DNA from: Erwinia amylovora
Lineage (GTDB): Bacteria > Pseudomonadota > Gammaproteobacteria > Enterobacterales > Enterobacteriaceae
NCBI RefSeq assembly: GCF_017161565.1
Contig: NZ_CP066796.1
Span: 2,542,001-2,606,000 of the forward strand
Length of the DNA: 64,000 nucleotides
Direction of reading: 5' to 3'
A program made the position numbers and the translations under genes. Position 1 is the first letter of the stretch. Every line of letters starts with the position of its first letter. Positions 32,616-41,824 of the stretch are shown here, in pieces. The notes under the pieces were generated by a model that saw nothing but the letters and a program-made list of their open reading frames with translations, was not told the origin of the DNA and made no database searches.

Positions 32616-34064
32616 TCAATGATTGTGTTCTTCCTGCGCCAGCGCATGGACGCGCTTACGTGCACCAAACCAGCCAAGGATCAGCACCACTGCGATCAGC
32701 GGAATCGATGCAATGGTATAGGTGCCGTTCGGATAGTCAAACGCCATCAGTACCAGTACGCTGAACAGGAACAGCAGGGTTAACCACGAAGTGAACGGTG
32801 CCCACGGTAGCTTGAAGCTCACCTCTTCCGCCTTACCTTCTTTTATCGCTTTACGCAGACGCATCTGACAGATCACGATAAAGGCCCAGGAGGATATGAT
32901 CCCCAGCGCCGCTACGTTCAGGACAATTTCAAACACGCGAGACGGCACAATATAGTTAAGATACACGCCGATGACGTATACGCCAATGGTGACCAGGATC
33001 CCCATATAAGGAACCTGCTGACCACTCATTTTGGACATAAACTTCGGTGCTGAACCGCCCATCGACATTGAACGTAAAATACGCCCGGTTGAATAAAGCC
33101 CCGAGTTCAGGCTGGAAAGTGCAGCACTCAGTACCACGATATTCATTATGCCGCCAACATATGGCACGCCCAGTTTGGAGAAGAAGGTCACAAACGGACT
33201 CTGCCCTGCCTGGTAAGCATTCCACGGCAGCAGCATCACCAGCAGCACCACCGATCCCACGTAAAACAGACCAATACGCCAGATAACGCTGTTGATGGCT
33301 TTTGGCAGCATGGTTTTCGGGTCTTTACACTCGCCTGCTGCGGTTCCCACCAGCTCGATGGAAGCAAAGGCAAACACCACCCCCTGCACCAGCACCAGTG
33401 CAGGCATCAGGCCATTGGGGAAGAAACCGCCGTTGTCAGCGATCAGGTGGAAACCGGTTGCGTTTCCATCCAGCGGCTTACCGCTGCCAAGGAACACCAC
33501 GCCCACCACCAAAAACACAACAATCGCCAGTACCTTAACCAGGGCAAACCAGAACTCCATTTCGGCGAACCACTTCACGCCAATCATGTTCATGGTGCCG
33601 ACGATGGCCAGCGCCCCGAGCGCAAACAACCACTGCGGTACGTCGCCAAACGCTCCCCAGTAATGCATATACAGCGCCACAGCCGTGATATCGACAATGC
33701 CGGTCATCGCCCAGTTAACGAAGTACATCCAGCCAGCCACATAGGAGGCTTTTTCACCCAGGAATTCGCGGGAGTAAGAGACAAAGCTTCCGCTTGAAGG
33801 TCGATGCAAAACCAGCTCACCGAGCGCGCGCAGAATGAAGAAAGAGAAAATACCACAAACCAGATAGACCAGTGCCAGTGCCGGACCAGCAGCCTGAAGA
33901 CGTGCGCCAGCGCCAAGGAACAGGCCCGTGCCTATTGCACCGCCGATAGCAATCATCTGAACGTGACGATTATCCATCGCTTTGTGGTAACCGGAATCCT
34001 GGGAGTTTAACCAACGTCTTCTTGCTGCGCGTTTCTCTGCGCCCGTTTTTTTATCTGCTTTCAT
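32616..34064 (-). CDS. ansP: L-asparagine permease AnsP
   Basis: An APC-superfamily amino-acid:H+ symporter of 482 residues with 12 hydrophobic helices. AIGGAIGTGLFLGAG and GELVLHRPSSGSFVSYSREF are the family hallmarks, and the whole sequence is close to E. coli AnsP (499 residues), including WMYFVNWAMTGIVDITAV. The C-terminal tail is shorter than in E. coli. AGGA lies seven bases before ATG. E. coli ansP is at another map position, so the gene has moved or been gained here. Confidence 0.9.
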   Translation of the reverse strand: MKADKKTGAEKRAARRRWLNSQDSGYHKAMDNRHVQMIAIGGAIGTGLFLGAGARLQAAGPALALVYLVCGIFSFFILRALGELVLHRPSSGSFVSYSREFLGEKASYVAGWMYFVNWAMTGIVDITAVALYMHYWGAFGDVPQWLFALGALAIVGTMNMIGVKWFAEMEFWFALVKVLAIVVFLVVGVVFLGSGKPLDGNATGFHLIADNGGFFPNGLMPALVLVQGVVFAFASIELVGTAAGECKDPKTMLPKAINSVIWRIGLFYVGSVVLLVMLLPWNAYQAGQSPFVTFFSKLGVPYVGGIMNIVVLSAALSSLNSGLYSTGRILRSMSMGGSAPKFMSKMSGQQVPYMGILVTIGVYVIGVYLNYIVPSRVFEIVLNVAALGIISSWAFIVICQMRLRKAIKEGKAEEVSFKLPWAPFTSWLTLLFLFSVLVLMAFDYPNGTYTIASIPLIAVVLILGWFGARKRVHALAQEEHNH

Positions 34065-34310
34065 TTTTAATCCTAATTGTCTTTTCCACTGTGTGATGCG
34101 GTTACCTGTCCCGGGTATCCTTTCTTCTTATAGGCCAACCAAACGTTTGCGTTTTTTGGCACCTGTCTGAACAATTCCCCTGCCGCCGGAGTTTATCGCT
34201 GCCCCTGTCAGGGAAAATGCGGCGATGCATCCTAACTCTTCTGATTAATTGACGCAAAAAATCCACGCCTGAAATCGTTAAGTTATGTAATTTTTGTCGA
34301 AGGGGGCATA
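34065..34310. other. Region upstream of ansP
   Basis: No gene is supported in this 246-bp stretch. It should contain the ansP promoter; a reverse-strand frame of 74 codons (34102-34326) runs across the neighbouring terminator and is not protein-like. Confidence 0.35.
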
Positions 34311-34340
34311 AAAAAACCGACCGCAAAGAGGCGGTCGGTC
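34311..34340 (-). terminator. Terminator of the DUF1471 gene
   Basis: On the reverse strand the ACCGACCGC/GCGGTCGGT stem is followed by TTTTTTT, about 55 bp after the DUF1471 stop. Confidence 0.85.
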
Positions 34341-34393
34341 AGTGACAACACTAATAACTACACAGGGATGGAGCAGTCAAAGAGGGGCGTGAC

Positions 34394-34669
34394 TTAGCGG
34401 AAGATCTCGGCGTTGCCGAACCACATACTGGAATCACCAGGATTAGTCAGCGCAATAATCCGGTAGCTGCTGGCCCCCATCGCATCGGCTTTGTTGGCTA
34501 ACCTGTGGGTCGCGTCATCTAAAGTGCCTCTGGCACCGGATATGGACACGATGCCCATGCTGTGCAAACTGCTGGCCTGGTTCTCGTTGACCTGGGTCGC
34601 TGCCAGAGTTGAAAATGATGCCACAGCAAGCAAACTGGCCGCGATCGGAGCTGATAATTTTTTGTTCAT
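34394..34669 (-). CDS. YdgH/BhsA/McbA-like (DUF1471) periplasmic protein
   Basis: A 91-residue secreted protein with a signal peptide cleaved near STLA-ATQVNENQ. The mature 65-residue DUF1471 domain has the typical GIVSISGARGTLDDA and ANKADAMGASSYRIIALTNPG followed by a terminal strand. Enterobacteria carry several paralogues (YhcN, BhsA, McbA and others) linked to stress and biofilm; this one cannot be matched to a specific paralogue. Single gene with its own terminator; GAGAAG ribosome-binding site. Confidence 0.87.
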   Translation of the reverse strand: MNKKLSAPIAASLLAVASFSTLAATQVNENQASSLHSMGIVSISGARGTLDDATHRLANKADAMGASSYRIIALTNPGDSSMWFGNAEIFR

Positions 34670-35022
34670 TTTTTCTTCTCAAATTGTGCGGGTAAATGAC
34701 AAATTTGATTATTACCCATTGAGTGAAAAGCAGCGTGAGTCTCGGGTAAAGGCATCATTAGTATTGTCGACTAACCAGGCAGAATAGCGTTTGAAAGTAA
34801 CAAAGTATGTCTACGCAAGGCTGATGTAACCCATTATTCGTCATCAGAATAGCCACTTCTGTAAATCACCACGCGGCGTTATAATCACTGAACTAAAATA
34901 ATGGATATTGCTTAGTTACCCGGCGCTGCGTTACCTGAAACCAGCCCCGGACGCTTCTTACCACTCAAACTGCGTATAAACTGCCAGGGAAAGGGGAAAT
35001 TGAAGTCACAACAGGGATGATC
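34670..35022. other. Region between the DUF1471 gene and the NarQ-like kinase
   Basis: These 353 bp hold the divergent promoters. All frames are interrupted, and I found no remnant of the NarQ transmembrane sensor that the downstream kinase lacks. No known operator was recognised. Confidence 0.45.
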
Positions 35023-36009
35023 ATGACCAGGAAATATGCCAATGTCAGGCAGGCTAACCGTCGTCTCCGACTGCTTTTTGCCTGTTCTGAACTGCTTTGC
35101 CACAGCGCTCAAAACCAGCTGGCTTTTCAGCAAACCCTGGCGCTGGTAGTCAGCGAGGAAAAACTCGTCTGGCTTGAGCTATCTGCCCCAGAATTTGGCG
35201 TACTCAGTGCAGGCAATAAAGCCGGCCAAACGCGCTGGCACAGCCTGTTACTGCGCCAGCCCTCGCGCCCCCCCGTTGGCAAACTGCGCTGGCAGGGCGC
35301 GCGTTCACAGCTACCGCTAATAAAAAGCGTCTGCGCAATGCTGGCTAATGCGCTGCAGCGCTGGCGCAATCAGCAGCAAACGGATGCTCTGCTGATACAG
35401 CAGGAACGGGCGGCCATTGCCGGTGAACTACATGATTCGCTGGCACAGGAACTGACCTTTCAGCGCATCCAGCTGGTCAGGCTGCGACATCTGATCGATC
35501 CTGATTACACGGCAGCCCTGAACATCGTCGCCGGGATTGAACAGTCCCTCACCGGTGCCGGTCGCCAGTTGCGCGAGTTACTGAACAACTTCCGTTTGAC
35601 CGCCCTCCCCGCCAGCCTGGCGCTCGCATTGGAGCAGGTCATCGCCCCGCTGCACCAACACAGCAGCGCCCGTATCACTTTAGCCTGTCAGTTTAGCGGG
35701 CAGCTGGGGGCACAACAGCAAACTTATGTCGTGCAAATCGTTCGTGAAGCCCTCGTTAATGCCGTTCGTCACGCATCCGCCACGGAAATCAGCGTCAATG
35801 CCCGGCCATTACCCGAGGGCGGCATCGTTATTGCGGTAAAAGATAACGGCATCGGCATTGCCAGCCTGGAAGAGCCGGACGGTCATCACGGCCTGAATAT
35901 CATGAATGAGCGTGCCGCATGTTTGAACGGTACTCTGTTAATCGAACGACGTGCGGCTGGAGGTACCTGCGTATCTCTGAACTTTACCGCGATGACCGAG
36001 GTCATTTAA
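35023..36009 (+). CDS. NarQ-like histidine kinase without membrane sensor
   Basis: A 328-residue kinase that matches the cytoplasmic C-terminal half of E. coli NarQ (566 residues). A central signalling module (about 1-120) is followed by the HisKA_3 H-box ERAAIAGELHDSLAQE, then N-box REALVNAVRHASA and G-box DNGIGIASLEEPDGHHGL. No membrane segment or periplasmic nitrate-binding domain is encoded, so it should be soluble. ATG 35023 has AGGGA at five bases; ATG 35017 is also in frame. It lies upstream of a NarP-like regulator and acrD; in E. coli narQ itself precedes acrD, so this is probably a reduced narQ. Confidence 0.85.
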   Translation: MTRKYANVRQANRRLRLLFACSELLCHSAQNQLAFQQTLALVVSEEKLVWLELSAPEFGVLSAGNKAGQTRWHSLLLRQPSRPPVGKLRWQGARSQLPLIKSVCAMLANALQRWRNQQQTDALLIQQERAAIAGELHDSLAQELTFQRIQLVRLRHLIDPDYTAALNIVAGIEQSLTGAGRQLRELLNNFRLTALPASLALALEQVIAPLHQHSSARITLACQFSGQLGAQQQTYVVQIVREALVNAVRHASATEISVNARPLPEGGIVIAVKDNGIGIASLEEPDGHHGLNIMNERAACLNGTLLIERRAAGGTCVSLNFTAMTEVI

Positions 36010-36026
36010 AATAAGGAGAAACTGGC

Positions 36027-36656
36027 ATGGAAGCACAAAAGTACAGCGTATTAATTGTGGACGATCATCCATTGTTACGCCGTGGTCTGCATCAGCTGCT
36101 GGCGATGGAACCGCGTTTTGAGGTCATCGCCGAGGCAGGTGATGGCGAAGAAGCACTGTTCAAAGCCCGGCAACTGCTCCCACATCTGATCCTGCTTGAC
36201 CTGAAAATGCAGGGAATGTCGGGACTTGAAACCCTAAAGGCACTCCGTTCAAGCGGCATTTCATCCCGGGTTGTGGTGCTTACCGCTTCGGCTCTGAGCA
36301 GAGACTTCACCGCGCTGCAGCAGGCTGGTGCAGAAGGATACCTGCTCAAAGACAGCGAACCCGAAGACTTGTTGGCGCAAATCATTGAGGTGGCTGAAGG
36401 TAGAGTGGCCCGAAGCCCCTGTCTGCAGGCTTCAGGACCGGTGGAGAGCTGGAAATGCGATCCGCTTGCCATCCTCACCGCTCGTGAGCAAGAAGTGCTG
36501 AAGGAAGTGGCCAGCGGCTTGCCAAATAAGCAGGTCGCAGAGAATCTGGCGATATCGGAACAAACGGTGAAAGTGCATATACGCAACGTGCTGCGTAAAC
36601 TCAATGTCAGATCGCGTGTGGCGGCAACCGTACTCTGGCTGGAATTCTGTCGCTAA
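36027..36656 (+). CDS. NarP/NarL-like response regulator
   Basis: A 209-residue regulator. The receiver has acidic residues VDDHPLLRRG, phospho-Asp in LILLDLKMQGMSG and GYLLKDS. The LuxR-type helix-turn-helix occupies residues 147-205 (LTAREQEVLKEVASG, SEQTVKVHIRNVLRKLNVRSR). It is most like NarP, whose gene is unlinked to narQ in E. coli; here it lies 17 bp after the kinase with an AAGGAG site, forming a two-gene operon. Targets are unknown; acrD 221 bp downstream is one candidate. Confidence 0.88.
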   Translation: MEAQKYSVLIVDDHPLLRRGLHQLLAMEPRFEVIAEAGDGEEALFKARQLLPHLILLDLKMQGMSGLETLKALRSSGISSRVVVLTASALSRDFTALQQAGAEGYLLKDSEPEDLLAQIIEVAEGRVARSPCLQASGPVESWKCDPLAILTAREQEVLKEVASGLPNKQVAENLAISEQTVKVHIRNVLRKLNVRSRVAATVLWLEFCR

Positions 36657-36877
36657 AGGACGGCGCGCGGGGCGGAGAATTGCGCACGATAATTTACATT
36701 ATCTCCTCAATTTCTTCACGATTACTGGCGCTGCGGCAGGTAGAGTAATTCGCTGCCGCAGCGTATTGAATAATTGCACATATTTGCCACGCTCCAGACT
36801 CAATATGCCGATGGTGAGCGAGGGACAGGGGCACGCTCTGATTTTATTCGGCTAACAGCTGTGGAGTTTTTGTTTAA

Positions 36878-39800
36878 ATGGCGAATTTTTTTATTGACCG
36901 CCCCATTTTTGCCTGGGTATTAGCGATTCTGTTGTGCTTAACCGGAGGGCTGGCAATCATCTCTCTGCCGATAGAACAATATCCCGATCTGGCTCCGCCT
37001 AACGTTCGTATCACCGCTAACTATCCCGGTGCCTCGGCTGAAACGCTGGAAAACACGGTTACTCAGGTTATTGAGCAGAACATGACCGGCCTTGACAACC
37101 TGATGTATATGTCTTCTCAAAGTAGTCATACCGGTCAGGCCACCGTTAGCCTGACTTTCGAGGCCGGCACCAACCCGGATGAAGCACGCCAGCAGGTGCA
37201 AAATCAGCTGCAAACCGCCCTGCGCAAGCTACCCCAGGACGTGCAATCACAGGGCGTAAATGTTAATAAAACCGGCGACACCAATATATTAATGGTGGCG
37301 TTTGTGTCGACCGACGGCAGTATGGATAAGCAGGATATTTCCGACTACGTGGCAAGCCATCTTCAGGATCCGCTTAGCCGCATCAACGGCGTTGGTCAGG
37401 TGGATGCCTATGGCTCACAGTATGCAATGCGCATCTGGCTGGATCCGAACAAGCTCATAAATTATGCGCTGACCACCACGGAGGTGATCGACGCAATTAA
37501 ATCGCAAAACAGCCAGGTGGCGGTGGGGCAATTAGGCGGTCTGCCATCGGTAGAGCGTCAGGCGCTGAATGCCACGATCAACGCACAGTCTCTGCTGCAA
37601 ACTCCGCAACAGTTCCGGGCAATAACCCTGAGGGTGAATGCCGATGGTTCGGTGGTAACGCTGGGGCAAGTGGCGCAAGTGGCGCTTGGTGCAGAAAAGT
37701 ATGATTACTTAAGCCGCTACAACGGGATGCCAGCCTCCGGTCTTGGCATCAAACTGGCGTCCGGCGCGAACGAACTGCAGACTGACAAGCTGGTGCGCGC
37801 GCGTCTTGATGAGCTGTCTCGCTTTTTCCCTCAGGGTTTAAAAGCCGAAATTGCCTTTGAGACCTCACCCTTCGTTCAAGCGTCGATTGAAGACGTGGTA
37901 AAAACCTTGTTCGAAGCCGTGCTGCTGGTTTTCCTGGTAATGTACCTGTTTTTGCAGAATTTCCGCGCCACCCTGATCCCAACCATTGCCGTTCCGGTGG
38001 TGCTGTTCGGTACCTTCGGCGTGCTCTACGCCTTTGGCTATAGCATCAATACGCTGACCATGTTCGCCATGGTACTGGCAATAGGTCTGCTGGTAGATGA
38101 TGCCATCGTGGTGGTTGAAAACGTCGAACGGATCATGACTGAAGAGGGTCTTTCCCCGCGTGAAGCTACGCGTAAGTCGATGGGTCAGATTCAGGGGGCG
38201 CTGGTCGGTATCGCGCTGGTATTGTCGGCGGTATTCGTGCCGATGGCTTTCTTTGGCGGTACGACCGGTGCCATTTATCGTCAGTTCTCCGTCACCATTG
38301 TCTCCGCCATGGTGCTGTCGGTGCTGGTGGCGATAATTCTCACCCCTGCCCTGTGCTCCACCCTGCTAAAACCGCTGGCCAGGGGGCATCATCATGGACG
38401 GCGCGGCTTTTTTGGCTGGTTCAACCACACCTTTAACCGCAATGCCGAACGCTACAAGCGCAGCGTAGGGAAAATGCTCGCCAAAGGCGGACGCTGGCTG
38501 TTGGTGTATCTGGCACTTATCGCCGTGATGGCACTGCTGTATATACGCTTGCCGACCTCGTTTCTGCCGCTGGAAGATCGCGGTCTCTTCACCACCCAGG
38601 TTCAACTGCCACCCGGCTCAACGCTGCAACAAACCATGGCGGTGGTGGAAAAAGTTGAACACTATTATCTGACTCATGAACAGAATAACGTGCAGTCGGT
38701 GTTTGCCACCGTGGGTGCCGGGCCGGGGGGGAATGGACAAAACGTGGCACGCCTTTTTGTGCGCCTGAAAGACTGGCATGATCGTATCGGCGGTGATAAC
38801 ACCTCTTTTGCGATTATCGAACGCGCCACCAAAGCATTTCGCCGAATTAACGAAGCGAAAGTGGTTGCCAGCAGCCCGTCTGCCATCACCGGTCTCGGTA
38901 ACTCGGCAGGGTTCGATATGGAGTTGCAGGACAACGCCGGGCTGGGGCATCGCGCGTTAATGAATGCGCGCAATACGCTGCTGGAAATGGCCCAGAAAAG
39001 CCCCTCGCTGACGCGCGTACGTCATAACGGACTTGATGACACCCCGCAGCTGCGTATTGATATCGACCAACGTAAAGCGCAGACGCTGGGCGTATCCCTC
39101 CATGATATCAACGCTACGCTGCAAACCGGCTGGGGATCGACCTATGTTAATGATTTCCTTGATCGTGGGCGGGTGAAAAAAGTCTATGTGCAGGCCGATG
39201 CACCATTCCGCATGTTGCCTGACGATATCAGCAAGTGGTACGTACGCAACGCCAGCGGAGCGATGGTACCCTTTACCGCTTTCGCTCATTCCCACTGGGA
39301 AAATGGCTCACCGCGGCTGGAGCGCTATGACGGCTATCCGGCGCTGGAAATTGTCGGCGAGGCGGCAACGGGCGTCAGCAATGGTGCAGCCATGGATACG
39401 ATGGAACAGCTGGTCAGTCAGCTGCCAAACGGCATCGGTTTGCAGTGGACCGGGGCATCGTTACAGGAACGAATGACTGGCGCGCAGGCTCCGGCACTGT
39501 ATGCGCTGTCTCTGCTGGTGGTATTCCTGTGTCTGGCAGCACTGTACGAGAGCTGGTCAATCCCCTTCTCGGTGATGCTGGTAGTGCCGTTAGGCGTGCT
39601 GGGTGCCCTGATAGCGACCTGGCTGCGCGGGCTGGAAAACGACGTCTATTTCCAGGTTGGTCTGCTGACGGTTGTTGGCCTGTCGGCGAAAAACGCCATT
39701 CTTATCGTTGAATTCGCCAATGAGATCAATAGCCGCGGCAGCGAACTGGTGGCGGCAACGCTGGAGGCTTCGCGTCAGCGTCTGCGCCCGATTTTGATGA

Positions 39801-39991
39801 CTTCGCTGGCATTTATCTTTGGCGTGCTGCCGATGGCCATCAGTCAGGGAGCAGGATCCAGTAGCCAGCATGCGGTCGGTACCGGCGTATTAGGTGGAAT
39901 GATCTCCGCCACGGTGCTGGCGATCTTCTTTGTTCCCCTGTTTTTTGTGTGGGTAAGGCGGCGTTTCCCGCTAAAAGATAAGCCGTACTAA
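36878..39991 (+). CDS. acrD: AcrD, RND-type multidrug efflux pump
   Basis: An inner-membrane proton-driven RND pump that, with AcrA and TolC, exports aminoglycosides and other amphiphilic drugs. It has 1037 residues, the same as E. coli AcrD. It starts [17 protein letters not shown] and has two halves of six helices each with large periplasmic loops. The proton-relay aspartates are in [18 protein letters not shown] (helix 4) and the partner lysine in [16 protein letters not shown] (helix 10). No membrane-fusion-protein gene is adjacent, as usual for acrD. Confidence 0.96.
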   Translation: MANFFIDRPIFAWVLAILLCLTGGLAIISLPIEQYPDLAPPNVRITANYPGASAETLENTVTQVIEQNMTGLDNLMYMSSQSSHTGQATVSLTFEAGTNPDEARQQVQNQLQTALRKLPQDVQSQGVNVNKTGDTNILMVAFVSTDGSMDKQDISDYVASHLQDPLSRINGVGQVDAYGSQYAMRIWLDPNKLINYALTTTEVIDAIKSQNSQVAVGQLGGLPSVERQALNATINAQSLLQTPQQFRAITLRVNADGSVVTLGQVAQVALGAEKYDYLSRYNGMPASGLGIKLASGANELQTDKLVRARLDELSRFFPQGLKAEIAFETSPFVQASIEDVVKTLFEAVLLVFLVMYLFLQNFRATLIPTIAVPVVLFGTFGVLYAFGYSINTLTMFAMVLAIGLLVDDAIVVVENVERIMTEEGLSPREATRKSMGQIQGALVGIALVLSAVFVPMAFFGGTTGAIYRQFSVTIVSAMVLSVLVAIILTPALCSTLLKPLARGHHHGRRGFFGWFNHTFNRNAERYKRSVGKMLAKGGRWLLVYLALIAVMALLYIRLPTSFLPLEDRGLFTTQVQLPPGSTLQQTMAVVEKVEHYYLTHEQNNVQSVFATVGAGPGGNGQNVARLFVRLKDWHDRIGGDNTSFAIIERATKAFRRINEAKVVASSPSAITGLGNSAGFDMELQDNAGLGHRALMNARNTLLEMAQKSPSLTRVRHNGLDDTPQLRIDIDQRKAQTLGVSLHDINATLQTGWGSTYVNDFLDRGRVKKVYVQADAPFRMLPDDISKWYVRNASGAMVPFTAFAHSHWENGSPRLERYDGYPALEIVGEAATGVSNGAAMDTMEQLVSQLPNGIGLQWTGASLQERMTGAQAPALYALSLLVVFLCLAALYESWSIPFSVMLVVPLGVLGALIATWLRGLENDVYFQVGLLTVVGLSAKNAILIVEFANEINSRGSELVAATLEASRQRLRPILMTSLAFIFGVLPMAISQGAGSSSQHAVGTGVLGGMISATVLAIFFVPLFFVWVRRRFPLKDKPY

Positions 39992-40001
39992 ACGCAGTAA
40001 A

Positions 40002-40026
40002 AAGGCAGCCTGCTAATGGCTGCCTT
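40002..40026. terminator. Terminator between acrD and ypfM
   Basis: The AAGGCAGCC/GGCTGCCTT stem has an A run on its left, giving a T run for the reverse strand, and a T-rich stretch on its right. It can end both the convergent acrD and ypfM transcripts. Confidence 0.75.
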
Positions 40027-40089
40027 CTCATTTTGCTACTGAAAGTAGAAACGTATCAATGCATTGACGCGCTGTCCTTGTTGAACGCG

Positions 40090-40149
40090 TTACTTACGTA
40101 ACATCTCTTCAATAAAGTCCTTCCAGTTCCCCAGTTCTAAATCAATCAT
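40090..40149 (-). CDS. ypfM: YpfM, 19-residue small protein
   Basis: The reverse strand encodes MIDLELGNWKDFIEEMLRK, 19 residues, the same length as the E. coli small protein YpfM (conserved core ELGNWKDFIE...MLRK), which is also found next to acrD. An AGAGG ribosome-binding site lies five bases before ATG 40149; a second ATG directly upstream is too close to it. E. coli YpfM is a demonstrated translated microprotein of unknown function. The conservation of sequence and locus makes this a strong call despite the size. Confidence 0.88.
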   Translation of the reverse strand: MIDLELGNWKDFIEEMLRK

Positions 40150-40610
40150 CATAACCTCTCATTTATTTCTCGCCTATTTTAAGATTAACCTTAGGAAAAA
40201 GCCAGAGGTAGATCTCGCTTGCCGGCGGCAGTGAAACGTATAGCAGGTATTGACTCAATGGTTAATAAGGCTTGCGGCCGGTCTTATGGCAAAAAAGCCA
40301 GACAAAGATAATGACGAAATTATCATTACACTTATATTTACCGCAGGCTTTTATCAGGTGTTAACCGCAAAAGTGGGTAACAGGGTCAGCTGAAATTGCG
40401 CAACAACCGACATGGGATGTTAAAGGAAGGCATTTCGATAACGAAAAATCTGTAGAGAAAAATAACCACAGCATCAGGTATCTGAGCACTGTTTAAAGGC
40501 CGTGTGAACCGGCCATTTTGATACCGGCAACACAACCTGCTGACCATAATGCTCTGAAGGGTAAATAACCACAGGGGGAGTAATGCAGAGATTGCGTCAC
40601 CCGGATGAAG
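40150..40610. other. Region upstream of ypfM, no larger gene
   Basis: Apart from the ypfM promoter, the left arm of a 14-bp inverted repeat (40249-40262) and a small GATAAT/ATTATC hairpin at about 40306-40323, I see nothing in this 461-bp stretch. A reverse-strand frame at 40386-40652 lacks a ribosome-binding site and runs through the next terminator. Confidence 0.45.
40249..40262 (+). repeat. Left arm of a 14-bp inverted repeat
   Basis: ATTGACTCAATGGT recurs as its exact reverse complement at 40906-40919, with both arms pointing inward. Together they frame 671 bp containing the unrecognised 64-residue gene and its terminator. Confidence 0.6.
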
Positions 40611-40650
40611 AAAAAAGGCTATCCCGCACGCCGTAGCGGCCGGATAACCC
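40611..40650 (-). terminator. Terminator of the 64-residue orphan gene
   Basis: On the reverse strand GGGTTATCC pairs with GGATAGCC across a GC-rich inner stem and is followed by TTTTTT. It begins two bases after the gene's stop codon. Confidence 0.75.
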
Positions 40651-40651
40651 A

Positions 40652-40846
40652 TTATTTAAGAATCACCACCTTGTCATAACCGCCGCTGTCGCTGTCGATA
40701 TGCGTTTTCGCATCCGGGTGTTCTTTCAAAACCGCCTCAACGATATGAGCAAACTCCACGCAGCGGGTGGCTTTTTTTCGGGTCAATACGATAGTCGACT
40801 GGGTTTCTTCGACCACATGTGCGTCAGACTCTTTCATGTAGTTCAT
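40652..40846 (-). CDS. Small protein of unknown function (64 residues)
   Basis: I do not recognise this protein. It starts MNYMKESDAH at 40846 with AGGAGA about seven bases upstream, and ends GGYDKVVILK. The middle (STIVLTRKKATRCVEFAHIV, then a short HPDAKTHIDSD) reads as a small alpha/beta domain: strand, basic loop, helix, acidic turn, strand. It has no signal peptide or membrane helix. A good ribosome-binding site, a tight terminator and balanced codon use argue for a real gene. It is not in the E. coli acrD-yffB interval. The frame is open to 40918. Confidence 0.62.
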   Translation of the reverse strand: MNYMKESDAHVVEETQSTIVLTRKKATRCVEFAHIVEAVLKEHPDAKTHIDSDSGGYDKVVILK

Positions 40847-41221
40847 CTCGCGCTCTCCTGAAACGGGTTCTCGCCCTTGTTGAGTGGTGCTGGCAATGAT
40901 GATGCACCATTGAGTCAATCAAAATATAGATGAAACCCACAGGAAACAGAAGGGTACGCCCGTCCGTGATGATGCACAAAGCATAAAAAGCGTGTTTAAG
41001 CATTCAGCCAGAGGGCTTTCCACTGCTGTTCGGCAACGCTCATCAGCCTGGTTGACCTCAGGGTAATCTGACCTCCTTATCCTCCCCCCTGTGAAGGGGG
41101 AAAGCCCTGGCCGATATGGGCATATTAGAAAAATTAACGTCAAAAAAACTCAAAAAATATTCCGGTCTTTATAATCTCAGGATAATAGAGTGGATTAAAC
41201 AGTCTGCAAAGAAGAATACGG
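40847..41221. other. Gap with the right arm of the inverted repeat
   Basis: This 375-bp stretch holds the right repeat arm and the promoter of the reverse-strand orphan gene. A TATAAT at 41170-41175 may belong to the decayed forward gene that follows. A reverse 74-codon frame at 40919-41143 has no support. Confidence 0.4.
40906..40919 (-). repeat. Right arm of the 14-bp inverted repeat
   Basis: ACCATTGAGTCAAT is the exact reverse complement of 40249-40262. No obvious target-site duplication is seen outside the arms. Confidence 0.6.
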
Positions 41222-41559
41222 CTGAAAAAGTTTAAGGTTATTCTTGCCTTTATGGCTTCAGCCTTAGCCTGGTTGTTTATTATTCCAGAGGTCTGGTTTA
41301 AGCGCCTGTCAGGAAGCCACTATCATTTTTCGCTGACCTCACCAATTCATTTAACCTGTTTGGTTTACCCGCTAACTCGCTGACCGTTTATTTAATTTCC
41401 CTTCCTCTTTTACTGGCATGGTTAACAGTGCGTATTTGCAAGAAAATTTCTTTAAAATTAATGTCCTTCGATAGTCCTGTGCGAAAGCAATTCATCTCAA
41501 TGTATTCTCTTGCGGCTCCCTCTCACGATTTATGGCAGGCCAACAGACGTCTCACTTAA
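41222..41559 (+). pseudogene. Frameshifted small membrane-protein gene
   Basis: Two overlapping forward frames read as one protein. The first runs from codon CTG 41222 (LKKFKVILAFMASALAWLF) through a membrane helix to a stop at 41381-41383. The second takes over near the T5 run at about 41326 (ADLTNSFNLFGLPANSL, then a helix YLISLPLLLAWL, RICKKISLKL) and ends at 41557-41559. Joined, they give about 112 residues with two membrane helices. CTG may be a decayed ATG; the first ATG is 41252. I do not recognise the family. A sequencing error in the T run is the main alternative. Confidence 0.5.
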
Positions 41560-41824
41560 AGATGCCTGATGAATTAAGGAATCAAAGTTTTGAACGTATC
41601 TCGTTGACACAACCTTAAGAATCGTCCCAAATCTGCTATCCCGTGCACATCTCGGCTTTTAATACTGCACGTCCGCCATTAATTAACGGCCCACGGTCTG
41701 GATCGAAACTCGCCATTAAGGCATTATCCACAAAATCATTCATTAGCCCGTATATCTGGTGGCCCAGGCCAGCGCCAGTCAGCTTTCGCTCTGAACTTAA
41801 CCTGCTATAGAGGTAGCCATATTT
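41560..41824. other. Gap upstream of yffB
   Basis: No supported gene in 265 bp. A reverse-strand frame (41636-41845) overlaps the yffB start and has no ribosome-binding site. Forward frames are broken. An AGAGGT at about 41807-41812 precedes yffB at rather long spacing. Confidence 0.4.

Noticed and set aside
34670-35022. Remnant of the NarQ transmembrane sensor upstream of the kinase
   Set aside because: All three forward frames contain stops, and I found no hydrophobic helix or sensor motif; the sensor seems deleted rather than frameshifted.
40919-41143. 74-codon reverse frame
   Set aside because: No ribosome-binding site, unlike a protein in composition, and it abuts the inverted-repeat arm.
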